From: Microbacterium sp.
GTDB taxonomy: Bacteria; Actinomycetota; Actinomycetes; Actinomycetales; Microbacteriaceae
Length of the DNA stretch: 64,000 nt
Reading direction: 5' to 3'
Assembly (NCBI RefSeq): GCF_031180975.1
Contig: NZ_JAPSLI010000005.1
Location: forward strand, 224,620 to 288,619
A program made the translations under genes and the position numbers. Positions 8,336 to 17,123 of this stretch are shown one piece after another. The notes below the pieces were generated by a model that searched no databases, was not told where the DNA came from, and worked only from the letters and a program-made list of their open reading frames with translations. The first letter of the stretch is position 1; every line of letters starts with the position of its first letter.

Positions 8336-9526
8336 ATGCGCAAGAAGATCCTGGCAGCCGGGGCGATGGCGGCAGCAGCCGCTCTGGCACTGTCCGGCTG
8401 TTCCGGCACCACCGACGCGGCACCCGCGGCGGGCGGTGACGGTCAGCTGAAGATCGACGTCCCCGACATCCCGATGATGGAGAAGCTGGGGGAGAACGAG
8501 AAGGAGGTGAACATCATCGCCTGGTCGGGCTTCGTGGAGCCGGCCTGGAGCGACGAGTTCACCAAGATGACGGGGTGCACGGTCAACCGCCGCGTCGCGG
8601 GCACCAGCGACGAGATGGTGCAGCTGATGCGCACCGGCGACTACGACCTCGTGTCGGCGTCAGGCGACGCGAGCCTGCGACTCATCGCCGGCGGCGACGT
8701 CCAGCCGCTGAACCTGGACCTGATCCCGAACTTCGGCGACGACATCGTCGAGGGCATGAAGGGCCAGATCTACGACACTATCAACGGCAAGTCGTACGGC
8801 ATCCCGATCGGGCGCGGCGCGAACATCCTGCAGTACAACAGCGAGGTCGTCACCGAGGAGCCGACCAGCTGGGACGTCGCCTGGGAGAAGGACAGCCCGT
8901 ACGCCGGCAAGGTGATCGCGTACGACGCGCCGATCTACATCGCGGACGCCGCCGTCTATCTGATGGCGCACGAGCCCGAGCTGGGCATCAAGAACCCGTA
9001 CGCGCTCGACCAGAAGCAGCTGGATGCCGCCATCGACCTGCTCAAGCAGCAGAACGAGATCGTCTCCGAGTACTGGTCCGACCCCGCCGCGCAGATCACG
9101 TCGTTCGCCGGCGGCACCACGGTGCTAGGCACGTCGTGGGAGGTGCTGCGCAAGCTGGCCCAGGACGACAAGTTCAAGAGCGTGCTCCCTGAGGAGGGCT
9201 CGACCGGCTGGTCGGACGCCTGGATGCTGGCGGCCGAGGCGAAGAACCCGAACTGCGCGTACGCGTGGATGGACTACGCCTCCTCGCCGGAGGTGAACGG
9301 CGCGATCGCGATGAACTTCGGCATGGCCCCGGCCAACGCCGCGTTCTGCGACACCAGCGCCGAGGCCAAGGCCCACTGCGACTACTACCACGCCACCGAC
9401 GAGGAGTACTTCAAGAAGGTGTGGTTCTGGACCACTCCGATCGAGCAGTGCATCGACGGTCGCACCGACGTCACCTGCACGAACTTCCAGCAGTGGACGG
9501 ACGCCTGGCTCTCGGTCAAGGGCTGA
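8336..9526 (+). CDS. polyamine-type ABC transporter substrate-binding lipoprotein, PotD-like
   Basis: Extracellular binding protein of 396 residues. A lipoprotein signal peptide ends LALSGC with the lipidated Cys22. The mature part follows the PotD pattern: NIIAWSGFVEPAWSDEF, then a DYDLVSASGDASLRLIAGGDVQPL segment, and a C-terminal domain rich in Asp and Trp. It begins 40 bp after the ATPase gene behind a GAAGGAG ribosome binding site. A stem-loop follows (9534-9563), which usually keeps binding-protein mRNA more abundant than permease mRNA. The ligand is unknown. Confidence 0.88.
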   Translation: MRKKILAAGAMAAAAALALSGCSGTTDAAPAAGGDGQLKIDVPDIPMMEKLGENEKEVNIIAWSGFVEPAWSDEFTKMTGCTVNRRVAGTSDEMVQLMRTGDYDLVSASGDASLRLIAGGDVQPLNLDLIPNFGDDIVEGMKGQIYDTINGKSYGIPIGRGANILQYNSEVVTEEPTSWDVAWEKDSPYAGKVIAYDAPIYIADAAVYLMAHEPELGIKNPYALDQKQLDAAIDLLKQQNEIVSEYWSDPAAQITSFAGGTTVLGTSWEVLRKLAQDDKFKSVLPEEGSTGWSDAWMLAAEAKNPNCAYAWMDYASSPEVNGAIAMNFGMAPANAAFCDTSAEAKAHCDYYHATDEEYFKKVWFWTTPIEQCIDGRTDVTCTNFQQWTDAWLSVKG

Positions 9527-9533
9527 ACACGCG

Positions 9534-9563
9534 CCGGGGGCGGGGCTCGCGCCCTGCCCCCGG
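9534..9563 (+). terminator. intercistronic stem-loop after the binding-protein gene
   Basis: CCGGGGGC (9534-9541) pairs with GCCCCCGG (9556-9563), and an inner GGGC/GCCC pair extends the stem. There is no T-run. Its place between binding protein and permease suits partial termination or 3'-end protection. Confidence 0.55.
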
Positions 9564-9590
9564 ACCCTCTTCTTCGACGACAGGATCGAC

Positions 9591-10418
9591 ATGAAACGCC
9601 GCGCACGGATCGCGGGCCTGCTGGCCCTGCCGATGACCTGGCTCATCGGGATCTACATCTTCTCCCTCGTGATGCTGCTGGTCACCGCGTTCTGGGTGAC
9701 GGACCCGTTCACCTCGAAGGTGAAGCCCGGGTTCACGATGCGCAACTTCGAGCAGCTGGTCGTCAATCCGGCCTACCTCTCCACCTCGCTGCGCACGCTC
9801 GGGATCGCCCTCGCGGTCACCGCGCTGTCGATCCTGGTGTCGGTGCCGCTCGGGATCTTCATGGCGAAGGTCGCCTCGCCCTGGCTGCGCGCGGTGCTCG
9901 CCGTCTCCATCACGCTGCCGCTGTGGGCCGGCTACCTCGTGAAGATCCTCGCCATGAGGATCACGTTCACCGAGGAGGGCTTCTTCAACTGGCTGGTCGC
10001 GCCGTTCGGCATCCGCGGTCCGGGCTTCAGCCTCTTCACCGCCGTCCTCACGCTGACCTACCTGTGGCTGCCGTACATGGCGGTTCCGGTGTACACCGCG
10101 ATCCGGCAGCTGCCGCCGAACCTCTTCGACGCGTCCGCCGACCTCGGCGCCGGCTCGTGGCGCACCATCCGCACCGTCGTGCTTCCGCTGATCAAGCCCG
10201 CCATCATCGCCGGCTCGGTGTTCACGTTCTCGCTCAGCCTGGGCGACTATCTCGCGGCGCGCTTCGTGGGCGGCGACACCCAGATGATCGGCAGCGTGAT
10301 CGCCTCGAACATCAACCTCAACCCGCCGCTCGCCGCAGCGTTCTCGGTGGTGCCGATCGCCTTCGTCGTCATCTACCTCGTGAGCGTGCAGCGCACCGGG
10401 GCCCTGGAAAGGATGTGA
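9591..10418 (+). CDS. ABC transporter permease, PotB-like
   Basis: Membrane subunit of 275 residues with six predicted helices. The cytoplasmic EAA-type loop reads FDASADLGAGSWRTIRTVVL, the contact site for the ATPase. The N-terminus MKRRARIAGLLALPMTWLIG fits the PotB/HisM-type family. The next permease starts 7 bp after its stop, so the two are co-translated and should form a heterodimer. The gene is of normal length with no missing segment. Confidence 0.88.
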   Translation: MKRRARIAGLLALPMTWLIGIYIFSLVMLLVTAFWVTDPFTSKVKPGFTMRNFEQLVVNPAYLSTSLRTLGIALAVTALSILVSVPLGIFMAKVASPWLRAVLAVSITLPLWAGYLVKILAMRITFTEEGFFNWLVAPFGIRGPGFSLFTAVLTLTYLWLPYMAVPVYTAIRQLPPNLFDASADLGAGSWRTIRTVVLPLIKPAIIAGSVFTFSLSLGDYLAARFVGGDTQMIGSVIASNINLNPPLAAAFSVVPIAFVVIYLVSVQRTGALERM

Positions 10419-10425
10419 CCGCACC

Positions 10426-11238
10426 ATGCTGAGACTGTCTCGCACGTCCAAGATCGTGCTGGGCGCGATCGTCGCCGTCATCCTCGCCTTCATGTACGTG
10501 CCGCTCATGCTGGTCGTGCTGAACTCGTTCAACGCCGCGCGGATCGCCAGCTGGCCCGTGCCCGGCTTCTCGCTGGAGTGGTGGGGCAAGGCGTTCGCCA
10601 GCGTGCCCGTCCGCCAGGCGCTGCTCAACTCGGTCCTGGTCGCCGCCGGCGCCACCGTCATCGCGGTCATCCTCGGAACGCTGGTCGCGTTCGCACTGCA
10701 GCGGTACCGCTTCTTCGGTCAGCGGGCCGTGAACCTGCTCGTGGTGCTGCCGATCGCGCTGCCGGGCATCGTCACCGGTGTCGCGCTCAACAATACGTAC
10801 AACCAGTTGTTGGAGCCGATCGGCATCCAGGTCGGGTTCTACGGGATGATCATCGCGCACGGCACCTTCTGCATCGTGATGGTGTTCAACAACGTGCTCG
10901 CGCGGCTGCGCCGCCTCAACCCGAGCATCGAAGAGGCGTCCAAGGACCTCGGCGCCACCCCGTGGCAGACGTTCCGGCTGGTGACCTTTCCGCAGTTCCG
11001 CAGTGCACTGGTGGCAGGGGCGATCCTGGCATTCGCGCTCAGCTTCGACGAGGTGTACGTGACGATCTTCACGGCTCCGCCGGGCGTCGACACGCTGCCG
11101 CTGTGGATCATGAACCAGATGGCCAGACCCAACGAGGCGAACGTCGTCAATGTGGTGGCGACCGTCGTGATCCTGTCGTCGTTCATCCCGGTCTGGGTGT
11201 CGCAGCGGCTCGGCCGCGACATCACCGAGCGGGACTGA
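10426..11238 (+). CDS. ABC transporter permease, PotC-like
   Basis: Second membrane subunit, 270 residues, six predicted helices. The EAA loop is IEEASKDLGATPWQTFRLVT and the PotC-like start MLRLSRTSKIVLGAIVAVIL precedes the first helix. It closes the operon of ATPase, lipoprotein, PotB-like and PotC-like subunits and completes a type I importer. Promoter and regulator are upstream of the ATPase gene. Confidence 0.88.
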   Translation: MLRLSRTSKIVLGAIVAVILAFMYVPLMLVVLNSFNAARIASWPVPGFSLEWWGKAFASVPVRQALLNSVLVAAGATVIAVILGTLVAFALQRYRFFGQRAVNLLVVLPIALPGIVTGVALNNTYNQLLEPIGIQVGFYGMIIAHGTFCIVMVFNNVLARLRRLNPSIEEASKDLGATPWQTFRLVTFPQFRSALVAGAILAFALSFDEVYVTIFTAPPGVDTLPLWIMNQMARPNEANVVNVVATVVILSSFIPVWVSQRLGRDITERD

Positions 11239-11347
11239 AACCAGGGCGAACGCGGTCGGGCCGAGGGCCGGAGGAGGGTGCACCGCGTTCGCCCTCAGCG
11301 CAGGCCTCGCGTTGACCGATGCGCGAGGCCTCGGGTTGTATGGAGGC

Positions 11348-11716
11348 ATGACTGATCGCACAAAGCCCGAGTTCGACGCGCCGACCGGCCCCGCCCCCGC
11401 GGAGCTCGTCATCCGCGACATCATCGAGGGAGACGGTGCCGAGGCCAAGCCCGGTGACACGGTCACCGTCCACTACGCAGGCGTCGAGTACGACTCCGGC
11501 GAGGAGTTCGACTCCTCCTGGGGCCGCGGCGAGACCATCCAGTTCCCGCTGCGCGGCCTGATCCAGGGGTGGCAGGAGGGCATCCCCGGCATGAAGGTCG
11601 GCGGACGTCGCGAGCTGGTCATCCCGCCGCACCTCGCCTACGGACCGGCCGGAGCCGGTCACTTCCTGTCCGGCAAAACCCTGATCTTCATCATCGACCT
11701 GGTCGCCGTCGGCTGA
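11348..11716 (+). CDS. FKBP-type peptidyl-prolyl cis-trans isomerase
   Basis: Single FKBP domain of 122 residues, cytoplasmic (no signal peptide). The fold is read from GDTVTVHYAGVEYDSGEEFDSS, then IQFPLRGLIQGWQEGIPGMKVGG, then LAYGPAGAG and LIFIIDLVAV, the normal family elements with the active-site Trp and Tyr. The ATG at 11348 is chosen rather than an in-frame upstream ATG at 11312: a GGAGG site lies just before it, as does TTGTAT at the leaderless spacing. It probably assists folding of proteins with rate-limiting proline bonds. Confidence 0.88.
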   Translation: MTDRTKPEFDAPTGPAPAELVIRDIIEGDGAEAKPGDTVTVHYAGVEYDSGEEFDSSWGRGETIQFPLRGLIQGWQEGIPGMKVGGRRELVIPPHLAYGPAGAGHFLSGKTLIFIIDLVAVG

Positions 11717-11729
11717 CCTCGCCCGTCTT

Positions 11730-11766
11730 CGAGAGCCTCCGTCCGGTCCGTCGGCGGAGGCTCTCG
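11730..11766 (+). terminator. hairpin terminator after the FKBP gene
   Basis: CGAGAGCCTCCG (11730-11741) pairs perfectly with CGGAGGCTCTCG (11755-11766), 13 bp after the FKBP stop codon. No T-run follows, as is common for actinobacterial terminators. Confidence 0.65.
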
Positions 11767-11781
11767 CATGTGCGGGAATAG

Positions 11782-11797
11782 ATGTATGCGCATGCAT
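11782..11797. promoter_or_regulatory. 16-bp near-palindrome upstream of the YceI gene
   Basis: ATGTATGCGCATGCAT is symmetric except for one mismatched pair and lies 55 bp before the YceI-family start. The length and symmetry fit an operator for a dimeric regulator such as a MarR-type protein, but no such gene is adjacent, so the regulator is unknown. Confidence 0.4.
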
Positions 11798-11852
11798 GTT
11801 CCTCTCGGATGAGCCGCGAACAGCGGCGGCCCCGAACTGAGGAGAAGCATCG

Positions 11853-12404
11853 ATGTCCATCCAGATCCCCGGCTACCGCCCTGGCACCTGGGTCCTCGAC
11901 CCCGCGCACAGCGAGGTCACCTTCAGCGTCCGCCACATGATGATCTCGAAGGTGCGCGGCAGCTTCGGCATCAAGAACGCCACGCTGATCGCCCCGGAGA
12001 ACCCGCTCGAGGCCAAGGTCGAGGCGAACGTCGACGTCACGTCGCTCGACACCGGCGACGAGGGACGCGACGCGCACCTGCGCTCGGCCGACTTCTTCGA
12101 CGCCGAGAACCACCCGGTGATGGAGTTCGTGTCGCGCAGCGCACGCGTGGAGGACGGCGACTTCTTCGTGGACGGCGACCTGACCATCCGCGGCGTCACC
12201 AAGCCGGTCAGCTTCGCGTTCGACTTCGGCGGTTTCGGCCAGGACCCGTGGGGCAACTACAAGGCCGGCTCGTCGGCGACCACGGTGATCAACCGCGAGG
12301 ACTTCGGCCTCACCTGGAACGCGGCGCTGGAGACCGGCGGCGTGCTGGTGGGCAAGGACGTCACGATTAGCCTGGACCTGCAGGGCGCCCTGCAGCAGGA
12401 CTGA
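11853..12404 (+). CDS. YceI-family protein
   Basis: Protein of 183 residues matching the YceI family throughout: the opening WVLDPAHSEVTFSVRHMMISKVRG, the middle DEGRDAHLRSADFFDAENHP and the closing VTISLDLQ. The family forms a lipocalin-like beta-barrel that binds isoprenoid or other lipophilic molecules. Many relatives are periplasmic, but this one has no signal peptide and should be cytosolic. A GAGGAGAAG site precedes the ATG. It is monocistronic, with a palindrome upstream and a hairpin downstream. Confidence 0.88.
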   Translation: MSIQIPGYRPGTWVLDPAHSEVTFSVRHMMISKVRGSFGIKNATLIAPENPLEAKVEANVDVTSLDTGDEGRDAHLRSADFFDAENHPVMEFVSRSARVEDGDFFVDGDLTIRGVTKPVSFAFDFGGFGQDPWGNYKAGSSATTVINREDFGLTWNAALETGGVLVGKDVTISLDLQGALQQD

Positions 12405-12426
12405 CGGTCGTCGCTGCCGCGCTGCC

Positions 12427-12463
12427 GGGCCCCCCGGACCCGCCCATGGCGGGTTCGGGGCCT
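12427..12463. terminator. hairpin between convergent YceI and VOC genes
   Basis: GGGCCCC with GGACCCGCC on the left pairs with GGCGGGTTC and GGGGCC on the right, with a few mismatches, between two convergent genes. It is likely bidirectional. Confidence 0.5.
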
Positions 12464-12486
12464 TGTGCGTCGTCGGCGGCGTGCCG

Positions 12487-12840
12487 CTATCCGATCGGCT
12501 GCTTGAGACCGAAGACCACTCCGGCCGGATCCGTCACGTAGCACACCAGACCCTCGCCCGGGATCTCGTTGATCTCGCCACGCCGTGCGCCGCCGGCGGC
12601 TTCCACGTCGGCGACGACGGCGCGAAGATCGTCGACCTCCAGCCAGACGATCACCGGCTGAGCGCTGTGCTCACGGCTCATGACGGCGCCGTCGATCCCT
12701 GTCCCGGCCCCGGTATCGAGGAGCCGGTAACCCGGGAGATGAGGGGAGCTTCGGCTCCTCCATCCGAACGCCTCGGCGTAGAACTGTGCAGTCGTGTCGA
12801 CCGATTCCGACGTGGTCTCGAAGTAGATGATGCGTCCCAT
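12487..12840 (-). CDS. VOC-family (glyoxalase/bleomycin-resistance-like) protein
   Basis: Single vicinal-oxygen-chelate domain of 117 residues: a start GRIIYFETTSESVDTTAQFYAEAFGW and an end VTDPAGVVFGLKQ, the usual paired beta-alpha-beta-beta-beta modules. Such proteins bind a metal or a small hydrophobic molecule and may detoxify or sequester compounds; nothing here identifies the ligand. The start codon lies 6 nt after TACCGT, the leaderless arrangement. The AraC-type gene upstream is in the same direction, 42 bp away, but has its own promoter. Confidence 0.82.
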   Translation of the reverse strand: MGRIIYFETTSESVDTTAQFYAEAFGWRSRSSPHLPGYRLLDTGAGTGIDGAVMSREHSAQPVIVWLEVDDLRAVVADVEAAGGARRGEINEIPGEGLVCYVTDPAGVVFGLKQPIG

Positions 12841-12882
12841 GCCCCAACGGTAGAGACGGCGAGCGCGATGGGCTTGAACGAA

Positions 12883-13695
12883 TCATTCACTCTCAGAGGG
12901 CCCGAACATCAGCAGGGCGATTCCGTCGAGCCGATCGCGGAACTCGGTCGGCGAGACGCCGGTGTGACGTCGGAACTCGCGAGCGGCATGCGACTCGTCG
13001 GCGTAGCCCCTGGCCGCTGCCAGCATCGCCTGCGTGTCGCCTCCGACGCGGTGGAGCAGGCCCGACGTGAATGCGAAGAAGCGTCGTATCGAGGCGTACG
13101 CCTTCGGGCTCACTCCGACCCACCGCACGAACGCCCGATACAGCGTTGCGGGGGACACGCCCAGGGCGCTCGCCAGCTCGCTCACCGATACCGCGGGCGG
13201 GTCGGCGTCGATCATCGCGGCCGCCGATGCCGCGAGCGCCCTGCCCTGCCGCTCAGACCGCCCCGAACGGGCGCGCCGCGACTCGCTGCGGAGCCATTCA
13301 TCGAGAGCAACCTTCGGATCGGACGCCAGCGATTGCTTCGTCGGCTCGGTTCGGGCGACGCTCCGGACCAGTTCGGGCACTGCCGGCGCCTGCAGCCACA
13401 GCGCCCGGGCTCCCGTGGGCGTGAACTGCACCCCGACATAGTGAGAGGCGCCGCGCTGGGTGATGACGTACGGCTTCTCCGTGGCAGGCAGGAAGACATC
13501 GGCGTTGATCTCGGCGCGCGACGCGCCGGCGGCGCAGCGGTACCCGGCAGTTGCCAGACAGAACTGGACCGTACTGCGGCCGTTCGGAATCAGCACGGCT
13601 CGCACCTCACCCGGCGGATCCGGGGCGACGGCGACCCAGTAGTGCTCGACGACGTCGGCGAGATCGGGGGAGGGGGTGAGCCGGGCGTACTCCAC
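12883..13695 (-). CDS. AraC-family transcriptional regulator
   Basis: Regulator of 270 residues. The N-terminal half (about 1-140) has the HVEHYW-like opening ADVVEHYWVAVAPDPPG typical of the cupin-like domain found in many actinobacterial AraC proteins. The C-terminal AraC helix-turn-helix pair is at about 165-260, including VSELASALGVSPATLYRAFV. The start is GTG at 13695, 6 nt after TAAGTT. It is divergent from the DGPF/sigma-factor pair and may control it or the VOC gene; both ideas rest on position only. Confidence 0.83.
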   Translation of the reverse strand: MEYARLTPSPDLADVVEHYWVAVAPDPPGEVRAVLIPNGRSTVQFCLATAGYRCAAGASRAEINADVFLPATEKPYVITQRGASHYVGVQFTPTGARALWLQAPAVPELVRSVARTEPTKQSLASDPKVALDEWLRSESRRARSGRSERQGRALAASAAAMIDADPPAVSVSELASALGVSPATLYRAFVRWVGVSPKAYASIRRFFAFTSGLLHRVGGDTQAMLAAARGYADESHAAREFRRHTGVSPTEFRDRLDGIALLMFGPSESE

Positions 13696-13810
13696 CGCCT
13701 CAACTTACAAAACGAACGAATTCTCCGCCGCATGTCGAGAATCAGCGCACGCAGATCGTCATAGTTGTAGAGGTCGGCATCCGATCGACCCTCGATGAGG
13801 AGAACCGCTC

Positions 13811-14170
13811 ATGACCAAGTACATGATGTTGATCTACGCGCCCACCGATCCGGCCCAGGCGGATGCCGCCGGCACCGACATCGAGCGCTGGATCGCCTAC
13901 GACGCGATGCTGAAGGCGGCCGGCGTGCACGTCTCCGACCATCGGCTGCACGGACCGGAGACGTCCACGACCGTACGCGTGCGCGGGGGAGACACCGTGA
14001 TCTCCGACGGTCCGTTCGCCGATACGAAGGAGTACCTGGCGGGGTACTACGTCATCGATGCGGGTGATCTGGATGCCGCGATCGCCCTCGCCGCACAGGT
14101 TCCTCTGAGCCACTACGGCTCGGTGGAGCTGCGCCCGATCATCCCGACCACCGGGGTCCCGGAGGAGTGA
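13811..14170 (+). CDS. YciI/DGPF-family protein
   Basis: A 119-residue protein with the name-giving DGPF at 66-69 inside [20 protein letters not shown], and the opening [11 protein letters not shown] typical of these proteins. DGPF/YciI proteins form small ferredoxin-like dimers. In actinobacteria they are encoded immediately beside sigma factors of the ECF42 group, exactly as here, and are part of that regulon in characterised cases; their biochemical role is unclear. Its stop is followed after one base by the ATG of the sigma gene, so the two are co-translated. Confidence 0.88.
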   Translation: MTKYMMLIYAPTDPAQADAAGTDIERWIAYDAMLKAAGVHVSDHRLHGPETSTTVRVRGGDTVISDGPFADTKEYLAGYYVIDAGDLDAAIALAAQVPLSHYGSVELRPIIPTTGVPEE

Positions 14171-14171
14171 C

Positions 14172-15419
14172 ATGACCGGCTTCGACGGCGGTTCAGCACG
14201 GGGTGGCGCCCCCGCCGTCGAAGCCGCCTTCCGGGCCCATCATCGCCGGATCGTCGACGGGCTCGCCGGCCATTTCCGAGATCGGCAGCTCGCCGAGGAC
14301 GTCGTGCAGGACGCGTTCGAGGCTGCGGCTCGAAGCTGGATCATCGACGGTGTGCCGGATCGCCCGGACGCGTGGCTCGTCGTCACCGCGCGCCGGAAGG
14401 CGCTCGATCGATTGCGGCGACGGGCTCTGGAGGGCGACCGATTCCGGATGCTGGCGGAGGCCGCCCGCGATGTCGAGTCGGCGTGGGGCCAGAGCGGCGG
14501 GTCGCCGATCGCGGACGTCCACCTCCGGCTCATCTTCACGTGCTGTCATCCGGCGCTGTCCGTGGAGAGCCGTGTGGCGCTGACACTGCGCATCGTGTGC
14601 GGAATGTCGACAGCCGAGGTGGCGTCAGCGCTGCTCAGCAGCGAGGCGACCATGGCGCAGCGGCTCGCTCGTGCGAAGCGCAAGATCCGTGACGCCAACA
14701 TCCCGTACCGAGCACCGAACGATACCGAGATCGCGTCGCGTCTTCCCAGCGTGCTCGCGACGATCTATCTCATCTTCACGAGCGGGTATGGGCGTCGGAA
14801 CGAGGGTCTCTGTGCCGAGGCGATCCAGCTGGGTCGCCTGCTCGCGGCACTCGTGCCAGGGGAGGCCGAGGCGCACGCGCTCCTCGCGTTGATGTGCTTC
14901 CATGCTGCACGCCTCGACGCGCGGGAGGCGGACGGGTGCCTGGTGCCGCCGGACCGGCAGGATCGCTCGAGATGGGACGGCGACCTGATGAACGCCGGTT
15001 GGGCGGCGCTGCGCCGGATGCGCCCCGGCGCCACTCCGGGCGCCTATCAGCTGCAAGCCCTCATCGCCGCGGCGCACGCAGACGTCACCGGCCGCGGGGA
15101 CACCGATTGGCCGGTCATCGCCGCGCTGTACGAGAAGCTCTACCGCGTGCACCCTTCTCCGGTCGTCCAGCTGAACCGGGCCGTGGCGGTAGGGATGGCG
15201 GGACGCGTCCAGGAGGCGCTGCATCTCATCACACCGCTGCTCGACGATCCCCGGCTCGTGCAGTATCAGCCACTGCACGCCGCTCATGCGGAGCTGCTCC
15301 GACGCGTCGGAAGAGGGGAAGCGACGGCCGCGTATCAGGCGGCCCTGTGCCTGACCACCGATGAACTCGAGCGGGCTGAACTCACCCGGCGCATGCTCGA
15401 CCGGCCGCCGCAGCTCTGA
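14172..15419 (+). CDS. ECF sigma factor, ECF42-type with long C-terminal domain
   Basis: Sigma-70-like factor of 415 residues. Region 2 is at about 15-85 ([31 protein letters not shown]) and region 4 at about 125-175 ([29 protein letters not shown]). The remaining 240 residues form the helical, TPR-like C-terminal domain characteristic of ECF42, a group that has no dedicated anti-sigma factor and depends on this extension for activity. No anti-sigma gene is adjacent, in keeping with that. It pairs with the DGPF gene directly upstream. Confidence 0.87.
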   Translation: MTGFDGGSARGGAPAVEAAFRAHHRRIVDGLAGHFRDRQLAEDVVQDAFEAAARSWIIDGVPDRPDAWLVVTARRKALDRLRRRALEGDRFRMLAEAARDVESAWGQSGGSPIADVHLRLIFTCCHPALSVESRVALTLRIVCGMSTAEVASALLSSEATMAQRLARAKRKIRDANIPYRAPNDTEIASRLPSVLATIYLIFTSGYGRRNEGLCAEAIQLGRLLAALVPGEAEAHALLALMCFHAARLDAREADGCLVPPDRQDRSRWDGDLMNAGWAALRRMRPGATPGAYQLQALIAAAHADVTGRGDTDWPVIAALYEKLYRVHPSPVVQLNRAVAVGMAGRVQEALHLITPLLDDPRLVQYQPLHAAHAELLRRVGRGEATAAYQAALCLTTDELERAELTRRMLDRPPQL

Positions 15420-15450
15420 CGGGCCGTGCGATGCATCGGCGGGCTGCTGG

Positions 15451-15456
15451 TAGACT
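15451..15456 (+). promoter_or_regulatory. -10 box TAGACT for rpsO
   Basis: TAGACT about 90 bp upstream of rpsO would give an mRNA leader of roughly 80 nt carrying a GGGAAAGGGGA ribosome binding site close to the start codon. Ribosomal protein S15 often represses its own mRNA in such leaders; I did not identify the specific structure. Confidence 0.5.
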
Positions 15457-15546
15457 CTTTCAGTTGCCGTTCGATCGGCCGCGGATAAAGAGAGCCCACG
15501 CATCAGGCGTCGGGCGCCGCGCAATGAGGGAAAGGGGATCGAATCT

Positions 15547-15816
15547 ATGGCACTGGAAGCAGACGTCAAGAAGGCGATCATCGAAGAGTACGCGACGCAC
15601 CCCGGTGACACCGGATCCCCCGAGGTGCAGGTCGCAATGCTGACGCAGCGCATCAAGGACCTCACCGAGCACCTCAAGGAGCACAAGCACGACCACCACT
15701 CGCGTCGTGGTCTGTTCCTGCTCGTCGGTCAGCGCCGTCGTCTGCTCGGCTACCTCCAGGACATCGACATCGAGCGCTACCGTTCGCTCATCGAGCGTCT
15801 CGGACTGCGTCGATAA
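15547..15816 (+). CDS. rpsO: 30S ribosomal protein S15
   Basis: The 89-residue sequence is full length for bS15. It has the conserved [16 protein letters not shown] and [14 protein letters not shown] segments and the C-terminal RRRLLGYL...[12 protein letters not shown] that binds 16S rRNA and helps assemble the platform of the small subunit. In many bacteria rpsO is followed by pnp; here pnp starts at 33677, about 18 kb away. A strong hairpin at 15870-15897 ends the transcript. Confidence 0.97.
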   Translation: MALEADVKKAIIEEYATHPGDTGSPEVQVAMLTQRIKDLTEHLKEHKHDHHSRRGLFLLVGQRRRLLGYLQDIDIERYRSLIERLGLRR

Positions 15817-15869
15817 GACCGATAGGACAGCAGAGCGACCAGCGTTCAATCGCGCAAAACGTTCTTGAG

Positions 15870-15897
15870 AAGGCCGCCCACCGGTGTGGGCGGCCTT
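15870..15897. terminator. hairpin terminator after rpsO
   Basis: A perfect 12-bp inverted repeat, AAGGCCGCCCAC (15870-15881) with its complement at 15886-15897 and a 4-nt loop, lies between convergent rpsO and the MFS transporter gene, so it can serve both. Confidence 0.85.
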
Positions 15898-15899
15898 CG

Positions 15900-17123
15900 T
15901 CATTCCCGGGCGGAGGCCGAGCGCGTGCCCACCGGTGACAGCAGGTCCACCGCCGGCCGGCGGATCACCAGGGCGACGACCACGCTGAGGGCCGCAGCGA
16001 CCCCGATCATCAGCACCAGGCCCGCCGTCCAGCCGCCGGTGACGTCGTGCAGTACGCCGACGAGCAGGCTGCCCGCCCCGGCGAACGCGTAGCCGACACC
16101 CTGCGCGAAGGCGGACAGGATGCCGGCCGACGCCTCGTTCGCCGCCTGCCGCACGATCATGGCGAGCGACAGGCCGAACGCGGCGCTCTGCACCACGCCC
16201 AGCACGGTGGTGATGGCGAAGTACGACCCGTCGCCCGACGCGAGCCAGGCGAAGGCGATCACCATCACGGCTCCGAGTCCGGGGCCGAACCAGGCCAGGA
16301 TCCGAGGGCGCTGGGCGAGGATGGGCGCCAGCAGGGTGGGGATGAGTCCGACGATGCTGAACCAGGCCAGCAGCCACCCCGCGGTGACCGGATCCACCCC
16401 CCGATCGCCGAGGATCTGCGGCAGCCAGGCGGTGACGGCGAAGAACACCATCGCCTGCAAGCCGAACACCGCCGTGGTCAGCGCCACGGTCGGCAGCGCG
16501 TCGCGGGTCACCCGCATGCGCCGGTCGCCGCCAGGGCGCGGTCCCGGATGCCGGGCGATCGCGAACACAGCGAGCAGGGCGATCACAGCGGGCACTGCCC
16601 ACATTCCCAGGGCGAGCGGCGGGTTGACGGCATCCGACACCGGCACGGTCAGCCCCGCGCCAAGCGCAGCTCCGGCGCTGAACGACATGCTGCTCAGCCC
16701 GATCCACAGGCCGCCGGCCGACAGCGACTTCAGGTACTGGGGGAGGAGCGTCCCCGCCGCCATGATGGCCGCGCCGACCAGGAAGGTGCCGATCAGCATC
16801 CCGCCCGGCGCCAGCACGCGCATCACCAGCGCCGCCGCCAGAGCGACCATCGTCCAGGCCAGCGTGCGGGTGACACCGAGCCTGCGGGCCACCAGCGGCG
16901 GGACGGGCGCGGTCAGACCGAACGCGATCACCGGCAGCGTCGGGAGCAGGCTCGCCTCGACGGCGGTGAGGTCGAACCACGCGGCGGCCTGGTCGAGCAG
17001 CGCGGCGGCGGACGTGATCGCCGGCCGAAGGTTCAATCCGATGAGCAGAGCGGTGCCGAGTCCGATCGCCCGGCGGGAAGCCTGGACGCGCCGTGGCTCA
17101 GACGCCGACGACACGGAGGCCAT
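15900..17123 (-). CDS. MFS transporter, CynX/NimT type
   Basis: Twelve-helix major facilitator of 407 residues. LGTALLIGLNLRPAITSAA in helix 1, the middle GDRRMRVTRDALPTVAL loop and the overall pattern fit the CynX/NimT (cyanate or nitroimidazole transport) group of drug:H+ antiporter-like proteins. It is the last gene of the leftward deaminase/Opp operon, overlapping the end of the deaminase gene by 26 bp if the ATG at 17123 is used; another in-frame ATG at 17168 would overlap by 71 bp and is less likely. It may export a product made by the neighbouring enzymes. Confidence 0.85.
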   Translation of the reverse strand: MASVSSASEPRRVQASRRAIGLGTALLIGLNLRPAITSAAALLDQAAAWFDLTAVEASLLPTLPVIAFGLTAPVPPLVARRLGVTRTLAWTMVALAAALVMRVLAPGGMLIGTFLVGAAIMAAGTLLPQYLKSLSAGGLWIGLSSMSFSAGAALGAGLTVPVSDAVNPPLALGMWAVPAVIALLAVFAIARHPGPRPGGDRRMRVTRDALPTVALTTAVFGLQAMVFFAVTAWLPQILGDRGVDPVTAGWLLAWFSIVGLIPTLLAPILAQRPRILAWFGPGLGAVMVIAFAWLASGDGSYFAITTVLGVVQSAAFGLSLAMIVRQAANEASAGILSAFAQGVGYAFAGAGSLLVGVLHDVTGGWTAGLVLMIGVAAALSVVVALVIRRPAVDLLSPVGTRSASARE

